Shown piece by piece: positions 5,765 to 11,709 of a stretch of DNA of 11,709 nt. The DNA lies in contig JAJFMK010000307.1 in assembly GCA_021772215.1 (NCBI GenBank), forward strand, positions 1 to 11,709, written 5' to 3'. Position numbers and translations under genes: made by a program. Position 1 is the first letter of the stretch. Each line of letters begins with the position of its first letter. Below the pieces are notes generated by a model. The model saw only the letters and a program-made list of their open reading frames with translations, was not told the origin of the DNA and ran no database searches. The DNA comes from Chlamydiota bacterium. Lineage in GTDB: Bacteria; Chlamydiota; Chlamydiia; Chlamydiales; JAJFMK01.

Positions 5765-6247
5765 TTACTCCTCTATAGAGGAGTCGATAGGTGTCAACTC
5801 ACCAATTTTTTCCCAAGAGGGATCTGGCTCCATCACGACAGCGACGTAGGAGTCGGTTGTCTGTTTTGCGTAGCAGCAATTGCTTGATGCAAGATGTGCG
5901 CAGACCTGTTCGGGGGTTAGGTAGTAGAGACCGCCGGAGAGGGCATCAACAGCCAACCCAATGAAGCCACCGAAAATAATATTTCCAAATACCCAGGCGC
6001 TCATCTCTTTCGAACAGAGGATTTGATAGGGTTGATACCCTTCCAGTTCAATCATGATGTTGTGGTTGCTGCCGCGAGAGAGATTGACGCATACAGGGGT
6101 GTTTCCCATGAATATGTTGTCAACCCAGACGTTAGCGCAAGAGGGGTCACTGGAGATTCCAATTGATTGACGCGTGCCATGGACAATGGTGGCGCATGAA
6201 GTGGTTAACATAATAAGAGCTAAGCTCAAAGAAAATATCTTTTTCAT
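5765..6247 (-). CDS. PEGA-domain lipoprotein (160 aa)
   Basis: The N-terminus MKKIFSLSLALIMLTTSC is a lipoprotein signal with C18 as the lipidated residue, so the mature protein is membrane-anchored. The start of the mature chain, CATIVHGTRQSIGISSDPS, and the following VWVDN-x-F-x-G-NTPV and LEGYQPYQ (about 34-76) match a PEGA domain, a small beta fold found in surface and envelope proteins. A hydrophobic glycine-rich stretch GNIIFGGFIGLAVDAL (88-103) follows, as often seen in this type of small lipoprotein, then a polar tail. Besides C18 there are six cysteines (37, 53, 78, 116, 124, 125), many for such a protein, so disulfides are plausible. An AGGA element lies 8 nt before the ATG. It lies upstream of the porin operon on the same strand, separated by 81 nt. 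Confidence 0.82.
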   Translation of the reverse strand: MKKIFSLSLALIMLTTSCATIVHGTRQSIGISSDPSCANVWVDNIFMGNTPVCVNLSRGSNHNIMIELEGYQPYQILCSKEMSAWVFGNIIFGGFIGLAVDALSGGLYYLTPEQVCAHLASSNCCYAKQTTDSYVAVVMEPDPSWEKIGELTPIDSSIEE

Positions 6248-6288
6248 CTGTCAAATCCTAAGTTTTTTTGAATAAAGGGCGTATTAAT

Positions 6289-6316
6289 CCTATAGGCTTT
6301 GACTATTTTTTGACAA
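6289..6316 (-). promoter_or_regulatory. Possible promoter for the PEGA lipoprotein gene
   Basis: Minus-strand TTGTCA (6316-6311), a 16-bp spacer and TATAGG (6294-6289) lie about 42 nt before the lipoprotein ATG. The -35 box sits directly beside the edge of the inverted-repeat element at 6323-6504, so that element occupies the region immediately upstream of the promoter. Confidence 0.4.
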
Positions 6317-6322
6317 AGATTA

Positions 6323-6504
6323 GAGGAACTTGCAAAATTGCTTTGCCTGGAAAAAATGGGGATTTTAAAGCATATTTCGATTGACAGCGAAGCTGCCACG
6401 GTCAATTCGACGAGGTCGACCCTTGAGGGGCGATTGAGGAGAAGAGACGAAAATAGGCTTTAAAAGGGCATTTTTAACGGGCGAATGAGTTTTGCAAGTC
6501 CCTC
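6323..6504. mobile_element. Probable miniature inverted-repeat element (MITE-like), 182 bp
   Basis: The two ends are inverted copies of GAGG[A/G]ACTTGCAAAA (6323-6337 and 6490-6504; one mismatch in 15). The resemblance continues inward over 57-nt arms (6323-6379 and 6448-6504), which share an AAAAATG block and TTTTAAAGC-x-TATTT at matching positions. ATTA occurs directly outside both ends (6319-6322 and 6505-6508), as a 4-bp target duplication would. The 68-nt centre is itself folded: ATTGAC/GTCAAT (6380-6385, 6401-6406), palindrome GGTCGACC (6414-6421) and CCC-TTGA-GGG (6420-6429). There is no transposase frame. This architecture fits a non-autonomous element moved by a transposase elsewhere in the genome. 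The end sequence resembles, from memory, IS5-type termini. A large static hairpin or terminator is the alternative, but the flanking repeat argues for insertion. Confidence 0.62.
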
Positions 6505-6515
6505 ATTAGATAGAT

Positions 6516-7388
6516 TTATCTGTCCAAAAAGTTTACGACAGCCTCATGGGCCTTTTTGTCATAGACGATGCCGATGTGGCCGCTGTCGGTCTCGACGGCA
6601 TGATCAGATCCTCTCTCGAGGAGCGTTTTTTTCTTGTGACCCATCAGGATGTCATACTTAGCGATGACGTTGTAAAGCCGATTTACAGAATCGGCGATTT
6701 CTAGGGATCTAAGGTCCATCGCGTCGCTTTGCAAAGCTACAGTTACAAGTTTACCAATATTAGGATAGGCTCGATCTTCGGGTGTTAGACTGTGACGATG
6801 GAGAACCAGGTCACCTTTGCTGATGTGGGATGTCTCTTCTGTAAACATAGCACAGAGGGCGTGGTTACTTCCCATTGAGTGGGCAACAAGATCCACTTTG
6901 GGAGACTCTTCTTTAAAGGTCTCTAGATACTGTTGACGAATCTCTTCAACGCGCTGTTGAATATGTTTTCGACTCTCGTCAGTAGGTATAGATTTAGGCA
7001 TCTCGATCGTAAAGACGGCGCGACCACTCTCCATGATTCTTTGCTCTAGATCATTTAGATATCTCCAAGACCCTACAAGGCCCGGGATAATGAGGACCGG
7101 CGCTTTTCCCTTATGCTCGGGTTTAAATTGATCTAATCCATACGACTTGGAGCTTTTACGAAATCTGATATGTTCATAGAAACCCGCGCGAGCTAGGGTG
7201 TGCGGCTCGAGGAGTAGGGTGCCAAACAGTTTGCCCAAGGGGCGTAGACGTATAGCATCAAATGCCTTGACCATCAGTTCGTTGGCTCTAAAGAAGAGCT
7301 TATAGATCCGGTTATAAACTATCTTTAGAGGTTTAAACTCTCTAAAACTATCTGTTATGCCTGCTGTGGGGCCGATTTTTATGTTCAT
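6516..7388 (-). CDS. Alpha/beta-hydrolase (lipase/esterase-like), 290 aa
   Basis: Residues 97-110 (APVLIIPGLVGSWRY) form the first core strand and the oxyanion loop. VDLVAHSMGSNHA (165-177) is the nucleophile elbow with Ser171; the usual first glycine of G-x-S-x-G is alanine here. D246 (AKYDILMG) and H271 (DSGHIG) complete a plausible Ser-Asp-His triad in the right order. The family hydrolyses ester or related bonds; the substrate is unknown. An N-terminal extension of about 90 residues is basic and partly amphipathic (YNRIYKLFFRANELMVKAFDAIRLRPLGKLF), with no classic signal peptide, and may bind membranes. The start has no Shine-Dalgarno; a TACAAT box only 9 nt before the ATG suggests near-leaderless transcription or read-through from the 966-residue gene, 45 nt upstream. 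It could act on lipids, but no direct evidence shows this. Confidence 0.82.
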   Translation of the reverse strand: MNIKIGPTAGITDSFREFKPLKIVYNRIYKLFFRANELMVKAFDAIRLRPLGKLFGTLLLEPHTLARAGFYEHIRFRKSSKSYGLDQFKPEHKGKAPVLIIPGLVGSWRYLNDLEQRIMESGRAVFTIEMPKSIPTDESRKHIQQRVEEIRQQYLETFKEESPKVDLVAHSMGSNHALCAMFTEETSHISKGDLVLHRHSLTPEDRAYPNIGKLVTVALQSDAMDLRSLEIADSVNRLYNVIAKYDILMGHKKKTLLERGSDHAVETDSGHIGIVYDKKAHEAVVNFLDR

Positions 7389-7433
7389 AAGAGAGTTATT
7401 GTAGCAAAGCTCTGTTAGAGCAATATAAAGATT

Positions 7434-10334
7434 TTATGAATATTCTTCTGGCTTTACATAGACACCCCAGTCCGGTTTTTTTCGGCTGCCATCAAGCCAC
7501 TTTTTCCAGTCATTCATTGGGTAGCCGTTGACGCCTAGGGGGTCGATGCGCCAAAACTCGAGCTCTAGGGAGGTGGGGTTGACTAAGAAGGCGAAATGGT
7601 TGGCCACCCAGTTGGTGTCGGCGAAGATGGCTGGGGCTGGGGGAAGGAGTAAAAGGTCGCGCATCGCTCTAATCACCTTTTCTTGGGGATTATAGGGGAA
7701 GGTTACCTGCCCTTTTTCTTGGATCAGAAGCGTTAGCGCTAGCTTTAACATAGCCTCTGCTGAGACCACCTCAAAGTGGTGGCTGTGGCTGAGGAGGTTG
7801 GCAATTTTCTCCTCTAGGCCGACCACTGGTATCAAATCCGCTTTTTCGATTACTTGGTAGAGCTTCTCTTTAAATTGATAGGCGCGCGTATAGGGTATGT
7901 TGCGGTAGAGGAGGGAGTCGATCTCTCCATAATCGATGAATTGATTCGCAAAGACACTTAAAGCTCTATCTTTTTCGAGGCGACTCTTAACCTCCTCCTT
8001 AAATTCCTGGGGTGAGAGCGAGGCGGGTAAGCTTTGAAAAGTTTCATCAAAGTGAGGGCGCACCATTCCAGGCAGCTGAGCGCGCACCTTTTGGATTAGA
8101 TCAGACATCATCTCCCTATCGAGGCGAAGAGGGCGATAGAACTCCTGCTGAGGTATCAAGAAGCTGTCGCGCACATAACTGTAGGTAAACTCTTCGCTTT
8201 GCCAGCTGTTTGAAAAGGGCTTGAGCCAGGGAAGAAGGCGAAAGGCGTGGGTAGGGGAGTGAGTCAGCAAAGAGCGATCAACCATATTGTCAGGCATCTC
8301 TTTAATCAGGTCAGCTGCGAAGACGAATAGCTCATGAGGCGACTCAACCCAGCGGCTTTTCTCTTTTGGCTTGTCAGGATTGCAAAAGTAGTTACTCACC
8401 AAGCTTGCCATACCGCCGCCCGAGGTGTAGGCCCACGGTTTGGCGGCAATTTTGTCTAGGTTGTCAAGCGGCTTTGCAACGACCGGGGTTCGATGTTGGA
8501 TCGCCATGCGGCGAAAGGCGCTTTCGATAAATTCGTCGCGTTTGATCTGCAAAGAGATCTGTGTGATCACTTCGCTAACCTCTTTTTCAATCCCTTTGAT
8601 TTCAGGGTCTTCTTGGAGTTGATGCTCGCAGGCGATAAAAAATTGATCGAGAGAGGAGGTAAAGTCTTGGTAATTTTTCACAAAGGTCCACTGTGCGCTG
8701 CTGCTGCGACCATGTTTGTAGAGGAGGCGAAAGCCCGCCGGTGAGTCGTCGTAGGGGCCGGCGCTCACGTCGTGGAGGTCGGGGTCGTAAACCTCTTGAA
8801 AGTAGGTGGGGAAAAGTTCGATGAAGCGGTCCACGAGATGGTTGAGCAGATTGGCCAATTTCTGCGCATTTTGATGCTCTAGGTTTCGCATCTCTTCGAA
8901 GGTGTTATATTCATTGCGCTTTCTTTGATAATCAGCACGCACCCAGCGCGCCTCCTCCTCAGATGAGGCGCTCTTAAATCGCCCTTCGGCTAGCATGAGC
9001 TGATGGTAGAGCATCTTATACTCCTCCTGGAGATCCTCTACCCTGCGGTTCTTCTCCTCCAGCTGCATCGCGATTGTTTTGTGCATCGCCTCGCCAATGC
9101 CCCCCTCTTCACGAGGGTCGAGCCCTAAAGAGCTGTAGAGGTTCCATTTGGAGAAGTTGGCCTTCGTTTCGGCGAAGGAGGCGAGTGAGAACTCCCACGC
9201 TTTTAAAAGAGGGTTGTCTGTAAAGCCAACAAATACCTCTTTGCCCTGCTCGAGAAGCTGATAGTATAGGGCGGCTCTATCACGTAGAGATTTCCCCTCG
9301 CGGCTGCCGCGTGCTGTCGTGACCAGTAGATCGGAGTAGATCATCTGTTTGGGGCGGTTGGCATACTCTTCAAGATCTTTCTTTGTCAGCTCCAGATCCT
9401 TCATCAAACAGAGCTTCATCACGTCTTCAACCGTCAAAGTGATCTCTTGATAGCGATTGACCAAATCTTGCAGCGTCTCTTCCAGTCTCTTTAAAAGAGC
9501 GTGTTCCTCTTCTGGGTCGATCAGCTGCATGGCGATAAAGGATTGCTGAAGCCCCGGTGAGCTTGAGGCCTTTTCAAAAGGAATGGGGTTTCTAGCGCTG
9601 AAATTGAGGGGGCGATTCAAATCGCCAATCCCAAAGCTAGCGCTTAAGGGAACTTCGTAACTGACCCCTTCAAAGGTGCGTTGAATGCGGCCTGTTGCTA
9701 AGAGTTCTTGGATGTCGCGTAGCAGATACTGCGGATGTTCCTCTTGAATAACGAGGGCGGGCGCCGTGGCAAAACAGGAGCCGATGCTCTGTCTTAAAGG
9801 GGTAAGCCAGGCGATCAAAGCCGCTTTCGTTGCGTGTTGGCGAGTCAGCTTGGCATGAGCGTCGAGTTGAAGGCTCTTGCGGATCAGATTATCGGCAATC
9901 GGGTGGTTATCCGGGGGGTGGATAGAGCTTAAGAGCTGTCCCAGCTCTCTATTTTCTCGAAGCTTTTTTAGAACGTTGAGTTGATGCTCACGCCCCTTGG
10001 CGTCAAGCTCTCGTCCCGGTCCGGCCCAAAAGAGGTTCTTCTCCAGCTCTTTGATCATCGGATCGAGGATGTCAAAAGGCACCTCGGCCTTTTCATTGAC
10101 GAGGGTGTCAGCCATCACCTCGGCCAGGCGCAAAAGCCGCGTCGACGAGCTGCTCTGAATATTTGACTGGTCAAGGGCTTTTGAGAGCTCCAAATGGGGG
10201 TTAGCTAGAAAGGGAAAGTGCAATTTTTTGTTATTTTGCAGCGCCTTTTCAAAAGCTTCACGGTATAAACCCTCAACATTTAGGAGATCTTCTTGCATGA
10301 CCTCAATGTATAAGTTAATATCTTCCCAAATCAA
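7434..10334 (-). CDS. Large protein (up to 966 aa) with possible papain-like catalytic residues
   Basis: I do not recognise this as a named family. It has no signal peptide or membrane segment. Near the N-terminus, RQSIGSCFATAPA (181-193) resembles the active-site helix of papain-like cysteine peptidases (Gln, then G-S-C-[FW]-A), with C187 as candidate nucleophile. Near the C-terminus, NHFAFLVNP (912-920) followed by LEFWRIDP (925-932) gives H913 and D931, 18 residues apart on two predicted strands, as for the His and Asn/Asp of that fold. The roughly 725 residues between are far longer than in papain and include a likely coiled coil (about 415-500) and a glycine-rich SGGGMASLVSNYF (638-650). 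The longest frame starts with TTG at 10334 without a Shine-Dalgarno. ATG at residue 13 (10298) has GAGGT almost adjacent and may be the true start. It diverges from thrS. Function could be protease, effector or housekeeping; all uncertain. Confidence 0.7.
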   Translation of the reverse strand: MIWEDINLYIEVMQEDLLNVEGLYREAFEKALQNNKKLHFPFLANPHLELSKALDQSNIQSSSSTRLLRLAEVMADTLVNEKAEVPFDILDPMIKELEKNLFWAGPGRELDAKGREHQLNVLKKLRENRELGQLLSSIHPPDNHPIADNLIRKSLQLDAHAKLTRQHATKAALIAWLTPLRQSIGSCFATAPALVIQEEHPQYLLRDIQELLATGRIQRTFEGVSYEVPLSASFGIGDLNRPLNFSARNPIPFEKASSSPGLQQSFIAMQLIDPEEEHALLKRLEETLQDLVNRYQEITLTVEDVMKLCLMKDLELTKKDLEEYANRPKQMIYSDLLVTTARGSREGKSLRDRAALYYQLLEQGKEVFVGFTDNPLLKAWEFSLASFAETKANFSKWNLYSSLGLDPREEGGIGEAMHKTIAMQLEEKNRRVEDLQEEYKMLYHQLMLAEGRFKSASSEEEARWVRADYQRKRNEYNTFEEMRNLEHQNAQKLANLLNHLVDRFIELFPTYFQEVYDPDLHDVSAGPYDDSPAGFRLLYKHGRSSSAQWTFVKNYQDFTSSLDQFFIACEHQLQEDPEIKGIEKEVSEVITQISLQIKRDEFIESAFRRMAIQHRTPVVAKPLDNLDKIAAKPWAYTSGGGMASLVSNYFCNPDKPKEKSRWVESPHELFVFAADLIKEMPDNMVDRSLLTHSPTHAFRLLPWLKPFSNSWQSEEFTYSYVRDSFLIPQQEFYRPLRLDREMMSDLIQKVRAQLPGMVRPHFDETFQSLPASLSPQEFKEEVKSRLEKDRALSVFANQFIDYGEIDSLLYRNIPYTRAYQFKEKLYQVIEKADLIPVVGLEEKIANLLSHSHHFEVVSAEAMLKLALTLLIQEKGQVTFPYNPQEKVIRAMRDLLLLPPAPAIFADTNWVANHFAFLVNPTSLELEFWRIDPLGVNGYPMNDWKKWLDGSRKKPDWGVYVKPEEYS
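10293..10321 (+). promoter_or_regulatory. Predicted thrS promoter inside the divergent gene's 5' end
   Basis: TTGCAT (10293-10298), a 17-bp spacer and TAATAT (10316-10321) predict a start near 10328 and a leader of about 19 nt. The -35 box overlaps the internal ATG (10296-10298) of the minus-strand gene, so the promoter lies in coding sequence if that gene starts at its TTG. The leader is too short for a T-box or the stem-loop operators used by some thrS genes. Confidence 0.55.
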
Positions 10335-10346
10335 GGAGTAGTTGTT

Positions 10347-11709
10347 ATGTGGGTGATTCTTAAAGATGGATCAAAATTTGAGATGAGCGAGGGCGCCTCA
10401 TGTCAGGATCTAGCAAGAGAACTTAAACAGACTGCTCCCGAGCAGGCGGTTGCCGTCTCAATCAATGGCGAGCTGGTCGATATGAGCTCCTCTCTGAACG
10501 AGGGAGATCGCGTTCTTTTCTTCAATTTTGATGATAAAGAGGGAAAAGAGGTCTATTGGCACTCTTCAGCCCACGTGCTGGCGCAGGCGGTTTTAAGACT
10601 CTACCCTGAGGCGAAGCCTACGATTGGTCCGCCGATCGAACATGGCTTCTACTACGATTTCGCCAACTTAAAAATTTCTGATACCGACTTTAAGCGCATC
10701 GAAGAGGAGATGCAGAAGATCGTTAAGGAGAACTACGAGACAAGCCGCGAGGATATCTCCACAAAAAATGAGGCGCTCGCGCTCTTCAAAGATAACCCCT
10801 ACAAGTGCGAAATCATTGAGGAGATCCCGGAAGGAAATCCCTTAAGCGGCTACCGTCAAGGAGAGTTTTTTGACCTCTGCCGCGGCCCCCACATTCCTAA
10901 TTTAGGGAAGATCAAGGCTCTTAAGATCTTAAAAACATCCGGCGCCTACTGGAGAGGCGATAGCGAAAAGGAGATGCTGACCCGCATCTACGCCATCACC
11001 TTCCCTGACCGCAAGCAGCTAAAAGAGTACCTCCACTTCCTTGAAGAGGCAAAAAAGCGTGACCATAAGATCATTGGACCAAAGCTCAACCTCTTTTCGC
11101 TTCATGAAGAGGCGGCCGGTATGCCCTTTATCCACCCTAGAGGGATGCGCATATGGCATGAACTGACCGGCTTTATTCGCAATTTGATGGATAGGGCGGA
11201 TTACGTAGAGATTAAAACGCCCTCCCTGATGCGCCAAGATCTCTGGGAGCGCTCAGGCCACTGGTATCACTACAAAGAAAATATGTTCTTCTCCCAAATT
11301 GAGGAGAGAGAATTTGCTGTAAAGCCAATGAACTGCCCCGGCTGCATGCTCTTCTACAAGACTCAGGTGCATAGCTACCGCGAGCTGCCCTACCGCGTCG
11401 CGGAGATCGGCAACGTTCATCGCTACGAACCCTCCGGATCGCTTTCAGGGCTCTTTCGCGTTCGCAGTTTCCATCAAGATGATGCCCACATCTTTATGAC
11501 CGAAGAGCATATCAAAGATGAGATCTTAAAGGTCATCGCCATGGCTGATGAGGTCTACTCAACGTTTGGCCTCACCTACAAGCTTGAGCTCTCGACAAGA
11601 CCCGAAGAGGGAACCATCGGCACTGACCATGAGTGGAAGGTGGCTACAGAGGGGTTGAGAGCTGCTTTGGAGGCGACAGGGAAGCCATATCGCGTCAACG
11701 AGGGCGACG
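10347..11709 (+). CDS. thrS: Threonyl-tRNA synthetase (3' end cut by window edge)
   Basis: ThrRS attaches threonine to tRNA-Thr in the cytoplasm and removes mischarged serine. The first 454 of about 640 residues are present. Residues 1-61 form the TGS domain. The editing domain carries HSSAH (H72, H76) and DLCRGPH (C178, H182), the conserved set for clearing Ser-tRNA. The class II catalytic core begins near 245, with motif 1 around 270-296, MNCPGC (C330), motif 2 at VHRYEPSGSLSGLFRVRSF, and QDDAHIF (H381). C330 and H381 are two of the three zinc ligands; the third lies beyond the window. MNCPGC and SFHQDDAH differ from the MNCPGH and GFTQDDAH of E. coli, a variant I associate with Chlamydiae and some other bacteria. 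AGGAG (10334-10338) lies 8 nt before the ATG, fixing the start. The frame is open to the last base. Confidence 0.97.
   Translation, partial: MWVILKDGSKFEMSEGASCQDLARELKQTAPEQAVAVSINGELVDMSSSLNEGDRVLFFNFDDKEGKEVYWHSSAHVLAQAVLRLYPEAKPTIGPPIEHGFYYDFANLKISDTDFKRIEEEMQKIVKENYETSREDISTKNEALALFKDNPYKCEIIEEIPEGNPLSGYRQGEFFDLCRGPHIPNLGKIKALKILKTSGAYWRGDSEKEMLTRIYAITFPDRKQLKEYLHFLEEAKKRDHKIIGPKLNLFSLHEEAAGMPFIHPRGMRIWHELTGFIRNLMDRADYVEIKTPSLMRQDLWERSGHWYHYKENMFFSQIEEREFAVKPMNCPGCMLFYKTQVHSYRELPYRVAEIGNVHRYEPSGSLSGLFRVRSFHQDDAHIFMTEEHIKDEILKVIAMADEVYSTFGLTYKLELSTRPEEGTIGTDHEWKVATEGLRAALEATGKPYRVNEGD

Noticed and set aside
6356..6463. 35-residue open frame on the + strand inside the inverted-repeat element
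   Set aside because: It has no ribosome site, lies within palindromic DNA and the arms of the element, and does not resemble a transposase or any known small protein.
7409..7421. GCTCT-GTT-AGAGC hairpin between the large gene and the hydrolase as a terminator
   Set aside because: The 5-bp stem is too short and no U-run follows it; the genes are only 45 nt apart and probably share a transcript.
10322..10346. T-box or thrS-type RNA operator upstream of thrS
   Set aside because: The predicted leader is about 19 nt, with no specifier stem, antiterminator or tRNA-like fold.
1..11709. CRISPR array, prophage, plasmid origin or toxin-antitoxin module
   Set aside because: No regularly spaced direct repeats, integrase, replication protein or paired small toxin/antitoxin genes were seen on either strand.

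Overview
The window most likely comes from a member of the Chlamydiae, probably an environmental (amoeba- or arthropod-associated) lineage rather than a vertebrate Chlamydia. The evidence is two tandem cysteine-containing outer-membrane barrel proteins of the chlamydial MOMP-like type, a chlamydial-style threonyl-tRNA synthetase, and very tight gene packing. The assignment rests on protein features and was not checked by database search.

Layout. (1) 1-540: the C-terminal end of an unrecognised + strand gene, then on the - strand a small conserved-looking protein gene (286-540) with tRNA-Pro(GGG) 7 nt after its stop. (2) 541-651: a compact divergent promoter region whose two predicted -35 boxes share bases. 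(3) 652-1730, + strand: a small exported protein, a 51-residue membrane protein of DUF5993 type (easily missed), and a DsbB-like disulfide oxidase joined to it by an ATGA stop/start overlap. (4) 10334-1727, - strand: a long same-direction series. It starts with a 966-residue protein carrying a possible papain-like Cys/His/Asp arrangement. An alpha/beta hydrolase and a probable 182-bp miniature inverted-repeat element at 6323-6504 follow. After that come a PEGA-domain lipoprotein, two MOMP-like porins and an MFS transporter, whose stop codon overlaps that of dsbB. (5) 10347-11709, + strand: thrS, cut by the window end, with its predicted promoter inside the 5' end of the divergent 966-residue gene.

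How the genes may work together. The centre of the window is an envelope region: a disulfide oxidase module faces several exported proteins, one of them extremely cysteine-rich (26 Cys in 476 residues). Chlamydiae are known to stiffen their outer membrane with disulfide-crosslinked proteins instead of relying on a thick peptidoglycan layer, so the oxidase could serve these porins; this is inference from position and composition. No CRISPR array, phage module or intact insertion sequence is visible, and there is no gene-free stretch over 300 bases.
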